This document shows, in pieces, positions 10,422 through 18,913 of a stretch of 64,000 bases of DNA. The notes beneath the pieces are model-generated. The model saw only the letters and a list, made by a program, of their open reading frames with translations. It was not told the origin of the DNA and ran no database searches. Each line of letters opens with the position of its first letter. Position 1 is the first letter of the stretch. Origin of the DNA: Legionella gratiana. Lineage in GTDB: Bacteria > Pseudomonadota > Gammaproteobacteria > Legionellales > Legionellaceae. Location of the stretch: contig NZ_LNYE01000029.1 in the NCBI RefSeq assembly GCF_001467695.1, forward strand, positions 324,759 to 388,758. Direction: 5' to 3'. Position numbers and translations under genes: made by a program.

Positions 10422-12212
10422 TTAAGTTGCTTCGTGAATACTCCAAATTCGCTGTACTTGATTTGGATTATTTATTGTTTGCACCCACAATAATGTTGGT
10501 CCACCAGCAGGATTTATCGATAAAGTTTTGGAGGATAACATCACTGCAAAAGGATATTTTTTAACAACAGATTGTAGTGCTGACCATACTTTATCAGGAT
10601 CACTTTGGTTATCGTTTACGATGAGCTCATTACTACGATACACCACATTGACTGGTTGATCTTTTAAAGACATACGTATTGCAGACTCCAAACGCCTCCA
10701 TTTGGCTTGATGTGACTTTTGTTTCTCAGCTTGAGTTGGATTGGTTTGAAAACTAATGCGCTGATGTGGTGAAAAAACACGACTTAAACGGCTGCTACTC
10801 GGGTTATTTTTTAAAAAATAGGTGCATAATGCATCTAAAACGGGTCGTCCAGGCCCTGCTGATTTGCCAGGCTGTCGGTTGATGTACAAGGCAAAGGCTA
10901 AGGTATGGCCATTAGATGTATATAGATAGCCAGAAAGGCTATTTATTCCTACCATAGTACCTGTTTTAGCACGAACAAAACCTTGTTGGCTCGGAATACG
11001 AAACCTCTTTTGTAAGGTGCCATCACGTCCAGATATAGGTAAAGCAGCTATATATTCGTAGGATAAAGGGAAGCGCTGATATAAAAATTTCAATAAAGAT
11101 ATGGTTTGTTCAGGAGTAACTAGGCTATAGCGTGATAAACCTGAACCATCAGTAATGATCGCATTCGTAAAATCAATACCTGTTTGAGATTGTAGAAAAT
11201 TCTTAATTATAGGTTGTGCTGATTGCCAGTTGACTGGAGAGCCATTAAGCGTTGCTGCAGCATGTAAATACAAGCTATCAGCATATAAATTATCAGAAGG
11301 CTTTAAAGTATCAGCCATTAAGTGTGATAAGGGTCTTGAGTATTGTGTTGCAATTAATAGAGAGCTACTAGGGGTTTTACCTAATTGAACTTGGCCATTG
11401 AGTTGGATATGTTCTTGGGCTAATTGGCTTTGGATCATTGCTTGGGCATACATTAAAGGATTTTTGATGGCCATTCGTTGTTGTACTGCCCATTGGCCAA
11501 CACCTACACAACCGCGTATCGTTAAATGATTTTCTTTATCTAAACTAAAGCTAACGCCACAACCTTGAGCCTTTGCTTTGGTAGTCGCTTGATTATTTAA
11601 TGTGATGTTTCCTCCTCCATCATCTACTTCAACTACAGTTGGATCACCTGCACGTGCTCCTGGATTTACAGTAACGGTCAAACGATTTGCATCGAGCATC
11701 ACTGGCGCGTTAGGTGCACCATAGCTGTACGCTAAATCAGAGGTTAACCAGCCTGGAGGATAGGGATTAACTCCAGCTACGCTGCTGTCAATATATACAT
11801 TACCTTGAATGGTATTGATATTTAATTCTTTCAAAGAAGCAAGAAGTTTTTTTAAGTCATCTCGACTAAAAGAAGGATCCCCGGCAAGTTGTAAATAAAT
11901 ATTTCCTTGCAAAACACCTTGCTGTATTTTGCCTGCACCCATACTGAGTTGATTTTTAAAATGGTAATCAGGCCCAAGAACCATTAATGCGGCAGCCTCA
12001 GAAAAAAGCTTCATGTTGCTTGCAGGAATATAGAGTCGTCCGGCATTTCGTCGATATAAAGTTTCTCCTGAAGTAAGATCAACAACCACAGCCCCAAGAT
12101 TAACGTTTGGATTAATTTGGTTAATTAATTTATCGATTTCATTTTGTATCCGAGCACTTTGAGATACTGAGGATAAGGTCACGAAAAATGCGCTAACTAA
12201 CGTCTTTTTCAT
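10422..12212 (-). CDS. dacB: D-alanyl-D-alanine carboxypeptidase/endopeptidase (PBP4 type)
   Basis: A 596-residue class C penicillin-binding protein that trims or cleaves peptidoglycan cross-links in the periplasm. After a signal peptide (about 1-19) come the active-site motif SNMK (Ser65, Lys68), SDN in LKPSDNLYADSL (near 308) and KTG in RAKTGTMVG (near 416). The insert domain between SxxK and SDN is typical of PBP4. It exceeds E. coli DacB (477) by about 120 residues: the C-terminal part from about 480 on is an extra unassigned domain. AGAGGAAC precedes the ATG. Confidence 0.92.
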   Translation of the reverse strand: MKKTLVSAFFVTLSSVSQSARIQNEIDKLINQINPNVNLGAVVVDLTSGETLYRRNAGRLYIPASNMKLFSEAAALMVLGPDYHFKNQLSMGAGKIQQGVLQGNIYLQLAGDPSFSRDDLKKLLASLKELNINTIQGNVYIDSSVAGVNPYPPGWLTSDLAYSYGAPNAPVMLDANRLTVTVNPGARAGDPTVVEVDDGGGNITLNNQATTKAKAQGCGVSFSLDKENHLTIRGCVGVGQWAVQQRMAIKNPLMYAQAMIQSQLAQEHIQLNGQVQLGKTPSSSLLIATQYSRPLSHLMADTLKPSDNLYADSLYLHAAATLNGSPVNWQSAQPIIKNFLQSQTGIDFTNAIITDGSGLSRYSLVTPEQTISLLKFLYQRFPLSYEYIAALPISGRDGTLQKRFRIPSQQGFVRAKTGTMVGINSLSGYLYTSNGHTLAFALYINRQPGKSAGPGRPVLDALCTYFLKNNPSSSRLSRVFSPHQRISFQTNPTQAEKQKSHQAKWRRLESAIRMSLKDQPVNVVYRSNELIVNDNQSDPDKVWSALQSVVKKYPFAVMLSSKTLSINPAGGPTLLWVQTINNPNQVQRIWSIHEAT

Positions 12213-12251
12213 TAATATTGTTCCTCTTTTTCTTGGGGATGTAAGGATATT

Positions 12252-13043
12252 CTAATCATATCGTAAGCCCAAACGCTCCAAAAGTCCTGCAAGCGTATCA
12301 TTATCAAAAAATTTTACTTTTAGCCATCCGCCATTATCAGTATCATTTATTATTTGTACAGGAGCGCCAACTTGTTCTGCCAAAATGGTTTGTAAGCGTT
12401 CAATATCACGATCCTTTTTAGCATTTTTGGGAAAAGAGCGTTCTTTGCTTTTTTGCATTTTTACTGCATGTTCAAGTTGTCTTACTGACCACTGTTCATC
12501 TATAGTTTGCATCGCCAAATATTCTTGTTGGGTTGGATCGAGTCCTACGAGCATTCTTGCGTGACCTAAGGATAAAGCTTTACCACGAATTAAGTTTTTT
12601 ATTGGTTCGCTTAGACTTAGTAAACGTAGAATATTGGCAATATGGCTGCGTGATTTTCCTACTAGAGTAGCTATTTCGTCTTGATGATAATTAAATTCAT
12701 CAATTAAACGCCGATAGGCACTTGCTTCTTCAATTAAATTTAAGTCTTCTCGTTGAATGTTTTCGATCAATGTCACGGCGCAGGCTTGCTTGTCGGTGTA
12801 CTCTCCTACTAGGCAAGGTACGGTTTGCAATCCTGCGATTTTTGCCGCTCTCCAGCGTCTTTCTCCAGCAATAATTTCATAGCGATGTTTTGCAATGGTG
12901 CGCACGATGAGTGGTTCGATTAAGCCTTGTGAGGCAATGGATTGGGCGAGTTCTTGCAGCGCTGTAGTATTAAAATCTTCTCTAGGTTGATATTGGCCTG
13001 CATAAATGCTTTCAATGGGTAAGTGGTGGAATTCAGCGTGCAT
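12252..13043 (-). CDS. parB: ParB/Spo0J-family partition protein without a ParA neighbour
   Basis: A 263-residue ParB. The N-terminal CTP-binding domain has GERRWRA (60-66) and ENIQRED (94-100). A helix-turn-helix follows (DEIATLVGKSRSHIANILRLL), then a C-terminal dimerisation segment. The usual Lys/Arg-rich N-terminal tail that contacts ParA is missing. The start is uncertain: a GTG at 13082 adds 13 residues but has no ribosome site, and the ATG chosen has only a weak one. No parA, parS-like site or gidA/gidB genes are visible here, unlike the usual chromosomal par locus. Confidence 0.85.
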   Translation of the reverse strand: MHAEFHHLPIESIYAGQYQPREDFNTTALQELAQSIASQGLIEPLIVRTIAKHRYEIIAGERRWRAAKIAGLQTVPCLVGEYTDKQACAVTLIENIQREDLNLIEEASAYRRLIDEFNYHQDEIATLVGKSRSHIANILRLLSLSEPIKNLIRGKALSLGHARMLVGLDPTQQEYLAMQTIDEQWSVRQLEHAVKMQKSKERSFPKNAKKDRDIERLQTILAEQVGAPVQIINDTDNGGWLKVKFFDNDTLAGLLERLGLRYD

Positions 13044-13298
13044 GGAAAAAACACTCAAATGAATAATGAGAAATTGTTTCACATTTTGGTGAGAATTAAA
13101 ATAGTCCTAGAAGCAACGTCAATTCAGAAAGTGTGCTCAATGAAAGAGGCTTTTAAACAACATAAACCTAAGAGTGACGAACAGGCGCAATTGCAGGAGG
13201 GAAATCTACCCCCAAATCCACATAACCAAAGATCTCTATAGGTTTGGGAGAGTTTATTGCGATATCAGTACAGCACATAAAGATTCTGCCTGATAGGC

Positions 13299-14594
13299 TC
13301 AAAGCAAACCATACACTATCGCTGAAATTGCAATAATGCCCATAATGGTAGTAAACACATTACTTATTACTGCCGTACGATACTTTTTCATTGCTGGAAT
13401 TTTAGCAATGGCATACATGGGCATGATAAACAGAAGTATGGCGATGACAGGGCCTCCAAGCGTTTCTATCATTTTTAAGATATTGGGATTTATTGTAGCG
13501 ACTATCCAACAGGTTAATATCATGAAAATTTCAACAATTCGTTGTAATTTAGTGTCACTGATAGTTATTTTGGAGGGTTTGAACAGATTCATAATAATAC
13601 TGCTTAATCCTTCTTTCGCACCTAAATAATGGCCTAAAAATGATTTAGAAATTGCAATAAAAGCAATGATTGGTGCAACAGAAGCAATAAAAGGTGTTTT
13701 AAAATGATTTGCTAGATACGAGAGTATCGAAATGTTTTGTTGCTTTGCCTGTAGCAGATCTTGAGGAGAAAGGCTAAAGACACAGCTAAATACAAAAAAC
13801 ATGACGGAAAATACCATCAATAGATGACTGTATTGCATAATCCAAGTACTGTTACGATCGGCATCATGACCATATTGCTCTTTTTGATTTACTGCAAAAG
13901 AGGAAATAATGGGCGAATGGTTAAAAGAAAACACCATCACCGGAATGACTAACCACAAGGTCATGAGTAATCCGTGCCCACCATTAGCGTGCAATGAATT
14001 ACTTTGTTGTAAAATGGCATTATTCCAGTTGGGAATTAAGTAAATGGATAAAAATAAGAGTATTGTTGCAAAAGGATAAACCAATACAGACATTGATTTT
14101 ACTATAATTTCTTGTCCAAAACGTACAATAGCCATTAATGCAAGAATAAGGATGATGGCTAAAAGCGCTCTTGGAGGTGCTGAAACACCTAATTGATGAA
14201 CAAGAAAGCTTTCAGTCGTATTAGTAATGGCTACACTATACATCAGTAAGATTGGGTAGATTGCAAAAAAATACAAGACAGTTAATATTCGTCCTGAAAA
14301 AACACCAAAATGTTCCTCTACTACATTGGTAATATCGTTTTTTGTCGAAGAGCCTGATAACACAAAACGGCATAAAGCACGATGTGAATAGTGCGTCATT
14401 GGGAAGGCAAGTAGGGTCATTATAATTAACGGCCAAATGCCATTGAGTCCAGCATCTATAGGAAGAAAAAGTGTTCCTGCTCCAACTGCGGTACCATAAA
14501 GGCTTAACATCCAAGTCGTATTATTTTTTGTCCAAGAAGTTTTTTTATTTACGGTTAGCGGCGATATTAGCGTTGTAGATTCATTTGATGCCAT
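13299..14594 (-). CDS. Amino-acid permease of the HAAAP family (SdaC/TdcC-like)
   Basis: A 431-residue inner-membrane transporter with about 11 hydrophobic segments. The first segment, SLYGTAVGAGTLFLPIDAGLNG, is characteristic of the hydroxy/aromatic amino acid permease family, and overall it looks closest to the serine/threonine carriers SdaC and TdcC. The substrate cannot be fixed from sequence. I use the ATG at 14594, which has AGGG nine bases upstream, rather than the longer frame. It lies downstream of upp on the same strand, 164 bases away, so co-expression with the uracil genes is possible but not shown. Confidence 0.88.
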   Translation of the reverse strand: MASNESTTLISPLTVNKKTSWTKNNTTWMLSLYGTAVGAGTLFLPIDAGLNGIWPLIIMTLLAFPMTHYSHRALCRFVLSGSSTKNDITNVVEEHFGVFSGRILTVLYFFAIYPILLMYSVAITNTTESFLVHQLGVSAPPRALLAIILILALMAIVRFGQEIIVKSMSVLVYPFATILLFLSIYLIPNWNNAILQQSNSLHANGGHGLLMTLWLVIPVMVFSFNHSPIISSFAVNQKEQYGHDADRNSTWIMQYSHLLMVFSVMFFVFSCVFSLSPQDLLQAKQQNISILSYLANHFKTPFIASVAPIIAFIAISKSFLGHYLGAKEGLSSIIMNLFKPSKITISDTKLQRIVEIFMILTCWIVATINPNILKMIETLGGPVIAILLFIMPMYAIAKIPAMKKYRTAVISNVFTTIMGIIAISAIVYGLL

Positions 14595-14758
14595 TAAAAC
14601 AACCCTTAGATGTAAAACCCAACATATTCTGTTCAATATTAACACTTTAAGACTAATATCTCAACAGAATTATGTGTGTCTGAGTTAAAATTATAAAATT
14701 CAACTTGCTTTGTACAGCAATTTTTACTTATATGTAAAGTAAATTTAGTTTTCAGCGC

Positions 14759-15403
14759 TTAACATTCCAATTTTGTTCCATAAAGTCTATCCCCAGCGTC
14801 GCCTAAACCTGGAATAATATAACCTTTATCATTGAGCTTTTGGTCTATGGCTGCAGTAAAAATTGGAATTTCTGGATGTTCCTCGTGGAATGCCGCTATT
14901 CCTTCAGGAGATGCGAGAAGACAGAGAAATTTTATGGACTTGGGGTTTAAAGCCTTAATTTCATTGACTGCAGCAATAGCTGAATTTCCAGTAGCTAACA
15001 TAGGATCAACCACAATAACATCCCGATCTTGGGTGTGTTCTGGAAGCTTAAAATAATATTCAATGGGCTCTAATGTCATTGGATCACGATATAAACCAAT
15101 ATGACCAATTCTGGCTGTAGGTACTAGCTGTAACATACCATCGACTAAACCATTTCCAGCGCGCAAAATAGAAACAAACACCATTTTTTTTCCTTTTAAA
15201 ACAGGAGATTCCATTAACGCTAAAGGGGTTTCGATTACTTCATATTCTATTTCCAAATCACGGGTTATTTCATAAGCCAAAAGCATGCTAATTTCGTGCA
15301 TTAAGGCGCGAAACTTGACTGTGCTTGTGTCTTTTCGACGCATAATTGTTAATTTATGCTGAATTAATGGGTGTTTGACGACAACAACATGTTGATTATT
15401 CAT
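14759..15403 (-). CDS. upp: Uracil phosphoribosyltransferase
   Basis: A 214-residue enzyme converting uracil and PRPP to UMP. The PRPP-binding loop [13 protein letters not shown] (about 130-142) and the uracil-binding [13 protein letters not shown] near the C-terminus are intact. Length matches E. coli Upp (208). GGAG precedes the ATG. In the yeast URC pathway a related phosphoribosyltransferase (Urc6) makes the nucleotide that is then degraded. Its position next to URC4 and URC1 suggests that use here as well as ordinary salvage. A family A element lies just upstream. Confidence 0.96.
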   Translation of the reverse strand: MNNQHVVVVKHPLIQHKLTIMRRKDTSTVKFRALMHEISMLLAYEITRDLEIEYEVIETPLALMESPVLKGKKMVFVSILRAGNGLVDGMLQLVPTARIGHIGLYRDPMTLEPIEYYFKLPEHTQDRDVIVVDPMLATGNSAIAAVNEIKALNPKSIKFLCLLASPEGIAAFHEEHPEIPIFTAAIDQKLNDKGYIIPGLGDAGDRLYGTKLEC

Positions 15404-15434
15404 TGGTTACTCCATAAATTTCGTTTCATCCAGC

Positions 15435-15579
15435 TAGGGTCTGTTTACAATTCTACTTTCTTGGCCAAAATGCTTTGATTTTCTGTGCTACGATGCGCAC
15501 ATACTTCGTGTATGCTGTGCTTCGTTGCTCGAAAATCAAAGCATTTTGACTCAAGCTAGCGAATTGTAAACAGACCCTA
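15435..15579. repeat. Family A palindromic element (MITE-like), copy 2
   Basis: A 145-base element with perfect 19-base inverted ends, TAGGGTCTGTTTACAATTC and its complement, and a perfect inner 17-base pair, AAAATGCTTTGATTTTC and its complement. If the outermost TA on each side is a target duplication, the design fits an IS630-like MITE, but this is inference. It lies between URC4 and upp inside a same-strand gene cluster, where its hairpin could reduce read-through. It holds no ORF. Confidence 0.85.
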
Positions 15580-15591
15580 CTTTTTTCTTGA

Positions 15592-16833
15592 TTAAAAAAC
15601 GGTTCCATCACTAATAATTTGGAGAGGAGGGGTGCCTAGAGAGCGTTTTTGTTTGGCAATTCGCCGTCCTGCTTCCCAAGTGCCACCTTGCAAAATCTTA
15701 GCTAAGGGTAATTCGGTCTGATTTTTTCGTAATTTTTTTCTGATTAAATCAGCTAACTCATCTAATAAAACTACAGTGAGGGCACGCCATTCTACGATAA
15801 TTTCTGCATCAGGTAAGTGGGCTTTTTCCAGATCCTTTTTATCTTTTAGACGGAGTAACTCACTATCAATAAGTAAACCACCATTTCGGTATTCAGGTAA
15901 TCCGGTGAGTTCATCAAGATGAGTCACTGAAATTCCAGCCTGTTCTAAAGGTTCGATCAATGAATAGGTTAACCATTGGGATAATTTATGAAATGGAATA
16001 TATTCAGAACCAAGTTCATTAGTTTTTAATGCCTTATGTTGCCAAACGTCTCCGAGGGAAACGCCATGAAATAAAAGTCTGGGTGGCCAGACTGCATTAA
16101 ATGTGTTAAGTATTGTTTGAAAAATTTGTGTTGCTGTGAGCTGCTTATGACTTGCTAATGAGCTTACGTAAGTAAAAAAATTGCCTAATCGGTGTTCTTT
16201 GCCAAAATGTTGCTCATCATGCTGCATTAGTGATCCTAATCGATTTAACAAGGCGAGCCGTCCGGAAATACCTTCCAGAGGATTGCTTTGGGTAACTTGA
16301 AAACCGTGTCGAAGCTCGTGTTCACTAAGTGTCAATAAGCGTGCTGCATCTACTCTGAAGGGTTCTGATGGATAGGAACTAAAAATACCCTTTTGATAAA
16401 GTGATAAACTGGCTAATGCCAAGCCTTCTGATCGTGAATAGGTAACTCCTGTTTCTGGTTCTTTGTAACTCCAATATTGTCCTGCACCTGCATCTAAAAA
16501 TACGCTGATAATAACGAGTTCATAAAGAATTTTTCCATGCTCTTCAATAGATAAGGAACTTAATTGTTCTTGCATTTTTTTTATGCGATCGATACCTCCT
16601 ACCTCAAAATGTCGCCAACGACTATGATAAGGAATATCTAAATTGGGATAGTTATCCTGAATCACATTAATAATAAAGGATGCGGTGCTGGTCATTTTTT
16701 CAGGATCTAAGGCGAAGTATGCTGATTTATCGTGTTTTATTAGATCGAGAATTGCTTGTGATCTTATTCGGATCGTACGAGGATCCATAAGCGTCGCAAT
16801 AACTTGGTCAATTTCTTGTTGCTCATTACTCAT
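15592..16833 (-). CDS. URC4/urg3-family protein of uracil catabolism (DUF1688)
   Basis: A 413-residue protein that I recognise as the Urc4 family from features such as PYHSRWRHFEVGGIDR near residue 70, FLDAGAGQYWSY, and GGLLIDSELLRL. In the yeast URC route Urc4 is required for growth on uracil as nitrogen source, and its exact reaction is not settled. The ATG at 16833 lies inside the end of URC1 (8-base overlap), which implies translational coupling. A GTG nine bases upstream is possible. Fungal and bacterial members have this length. Confidence 0.88.
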   Translation of the reverse strand: MSNEQQEIDQVIATLMDPRTIRIRSQAILDLIKHDKSAYFALDPEKMTSTASFIINVIQDNYPNLDIPYHSRWRHFEVGGIDRIKKMQEQLSSLSIEEHGKILYELVIISVFLDAGAGQYWSYKEPETGVTYSRSEGLALASLSLYQKGIFSSYPSEPFRVDAARLLTLSEHELRHGFQVTQSNPLEGISGRLALLNRLGSLMQHDEQHFGKEHRLGNFFTYVSSLASHKQLTATQIFQTILNTFNAVWPPRLLFHGVSLGDVWQHKALKTNELGSEYIPFHKLSQWLTYSLIEPLEQAGISVTHLDELTGLPEYRNGGLLIDSELLRLKDKKDLEKAHLPDAEIIVEWRALTVVLLDELADLIRKKLRKNQTELPLAKILQGGTWEAGRRIAKQKRSLGTPPLQIISDGTVF

Positions 16834-18094
16834 GGAGATCACGTCCTTTGGTTTTTGCTAATTCATTGATATCTACGATACGCTCAGGGGAGTAATAACC
16901 TGCTGCTCGTTTGGCGTTCATTTCTACCTGTGCGTCGGGTGGAACGAGCTCGTCGGGAATGGTGACACGTTCTGCGATGTTAATGCCCGATTTGAGTAAG
17001 GCGTCATATTTCATATTGGACATGGAAACAAAACGATGAATTTTAGTGATGCCAAGCCAGTGTAGGACATCGGACATTAATTCTTGAAAACGCATGTCTT
17101 GAACGCCTGCGACGCATTCCGTTCGTTCAAAGTATTTGGCTGCGGTGTCTCCACCTTTTTGTCTTTTGCGAGCATTATAGACCAAAAATTTGGTGACCTC
17201 TCCTAAAGCTCGACCTTCTTTACGGTTATAAACAATCAACCCAGCCCCACCTTTTTGTGCAGATTCAATAGATAATTCAATTCCATGAACTAAATAAGGT
17301 CGGCACGTACAAATATCGGAACCAAAAACATCAGAGCCATTGCACTCATCATGAATACGGCAAGTGAGTTCAATTTTAGGATCATGTATGGTAGTAACGT
17401 CACCAAAGAAATAGGCTGTTAATCCGCCTATAGGAGGTAAAAAAACATCCAAATCGGTGCGTGTAACCAGTTCAGGAAACATTCCCGCTGTTTGTTCAAA
17501 TAAGGTGCGACGTAAGCGCGACTCTGAAACTCCAAAGCGCTCAGCAATTCCCGGTAGATACCAGACAGGTTCTATGGCTGCTTTAGTAACGGCAACATCA
17601 CCGGATTCTTTTAATATTTTTCCATCTGGTTTTAATCGGCCTTTTTGTATTGCTGTATGTAGTTCAGGAATATTAATATGAGCTTTGGTCACAGCGATTG
17701 TTGGCCGAATATCGTATCCTGATTTAATCTCTTCGGAGAATACGCTGGCTACGAGATGCCCCCATGGATCAAGAGAGATAATTTTCTGAGTCCCGCCCCA
17801 TTGAGGGTGGGGGCCTATAGCAACTGGCGGGGTGGTATCGGTTAGATCAGGAACATGTTCAGGATCCAAAACTCCTGCGGCAACAGCAAGAGCTCGGTAA
17901 ACAGAATAAGAGCCAGAATGAGTGCCCACAGCATTGCGATTTTTTATATTGGTGAGTGATGCAATAACTGGACCTCGCTCTTTAGGGTCTTGGGCTCCCC
18001 ATTTTATTTTTAAAGGTACAGCTGTATGACCCGCTGGATGTGATGATAAAATGATATGACCTTTGGATTTTTTTTTTGATTCCTCTTGCACCAT
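16826..18094 (-). CDS. URC1-type GTP cyclohydrolase II-like protein
   Basis: A 422-residue protein whose second half is a GTP cyclohydrolase II domain. The zinc ligands are in CRIHDECNGSD and GSDICTCRP, followed by YNRKEGRALGE and the GDTAAKYFER stretch. About 190 N-terminal residues are absent from the riboflavin enzyme RibA but typical of Urc1 in uracil degradation. So a role in uracil breakdown is more likely than riboflavin synthesis. It is the first gene of the minus-strand set URC1-URC4-upp, with AAAGGAT before its ATG, and overlaps URC4 by 8 bases. Confidence 0.9.
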   Translation of the reverse strand: MVQEESKKKSKGHIILSSHPAGHTAVPLKIKWGAQDPKERGPVIASLTNIKNRNAVGTHSGSYSVYRALAVAAGVLDPEHVPDLTDTTPPVAIGPHPQWGGTQKIISLDPWGHLVASVFSEEIKSGYDIRPTIAVTKAHINIPELHTAIQKGRLKPDGKILKESGDVAVTKAAIEPVWYLPGIAERFGVSESRLRRTLFEQTAGMFPELVTRTDLDVFLPPIGGLTAYFFGDVTTIHDPKIELTCRIHDECNGSDVFGSDICTCRPYLVHGIELSIESAQKGGAGLIVYNRKEGRALGEVTKFLVYNARKRQKGGDTAAKYFERTECVAGVQDMRFQELMSDVLHWLGITKIHRFVSMSNMKYDALLKSGINIAERVTIPDELVPPDAQVEMNAKRAAGYYSPERIVDINELAKTKGRDLHE

Positions 18095-18477
18095 AGTATT
18101 AATCCTTTAAATAACGTGAGTTCGACCTAAAAGACATAGAAATGTTTTTTAGGTCGTTAAACGAACATTATCCCGTAAAGCTTGTCCCCAGCGAAAGCGG
18201 GAATGCACCGCATTTATACGGGATCCAGTTCTAAATAAAATTCAGTTCGATATAAAAAATCACTTTATTTTTTATATCGAACTGACGTTAAATAATAACT
18301 ACTTATCATAACAGAAGAGATTCAAAGGTAGAAAGTGTTCTATGTCAAGAAAACGGATGTTCTTTAGATAATTAAGACTATTAATTGAGGCATTTATAAA
18401 TTTTAGAGATTATTGTACTGGGGTGACATTCCCGTTATGATGATTGAATTTTTATTTACAATCAGGAAGATTGATTG
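18095..18477. other. Divergent spacer holding a long family B repeat
   Basis: This spacer separates the leftward URC genes from the rightward MAPEG gene. It is occupied largely by the long family B element (18112-18290, separate entry). The remaining 190 bases are AT-rich and should hold the rightward promoter. No ORF or RNA gene was seen. Confidence 0.6.
18112..18290. repeat. Family B palindromic repeat, long (composite) copy
   Basis: A 179-base element bounded by TAACGTGAGTTCGA on the left and the complement of TAACGTCAGTTCGA on the right. It is built from two hairpin units: the first spans about 18112-18170, and the second, with CAGTTCGATATAAAAAAT and its complement, about 18243-18290. 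They are joined by a linker containing CGGGATCCAGTT. The same plan recurs at 57293-57446. It encodes nothing and resembles enterobacterial BIMEs in structure. Confidence 0.82.
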
Positions 18478-18864
18478 ATGACCACGTTAATAGTGTGTTT
18501 GTTTCTTGCAACGTTGCTGCCTTATCTTCTAAAGCTCGTAGTTGCCAGTTTTATGCAAAAAGAGGGGAAATACGACAATCATTATCCAAGATTACAACAG
18601 GCTAGATTACAAGGAATGGGTGCAAGAGCTGTGGCTGCGCATCAAAATAGTTTTGAGTCATTACTTGTATTTGCCATTGCTGTGTTGACCGCAATTGCTA
18701 CAAATCATGTGGGCACAGCAGTTCAAGTTTTGTCGGTTATTTATATTGTTTCACGAATTATTTATAGCTTTTTTTATATAATGGATATGGCTTCGCTAAG
18801 ATCAGCAATTTGGTTTGTTGGTTTTTTTTGTTGTTTGACTGTTTTAGTGTTATGTATGATCTGA
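18478..18864 (+). CDS. MAPEG-family membrane protein
   Basis: A 128-residue protein with four hydrophobic segments. QARLQGMGARAVAAHQNSFES between segments 1 and 2 is the hallmark of the MAPEG family (membrane-associated proteins in eicosanoid and glutathione metabolism). Bacterial members are mostly uncharacterised, and some have glutathione transferase activity. AGGAAGA seven bases before the ATG fixes the start. It lies 49 bases before the exporter gene and may be co-transcribed with it. Confidence 0.88.
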   Translation: MTTLIVCLFLATLLPYLLKLVVASFMQKEGKYDNHYPRLQQARLQGMGARAVAAHQNSFESLLVFAIAVLTAIATNHVGTAVQVLSVIYIVSRIIYSFFYIMDMASLRSAIWFVGFFCCLTVLVLCMI

Positions 18865-18913
18865 TTTTTGTGAAATAAGAATTAATGCATAACTATGTTG
18901 GAAAGGGTTTTTA

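Noticed and set aside
13023-13241. Plus-strand ORF of 72 codons opposite the ParB start
   Set aside because: It overlaps the start of parB on the other strand and has no ribosome site or recognisable product.
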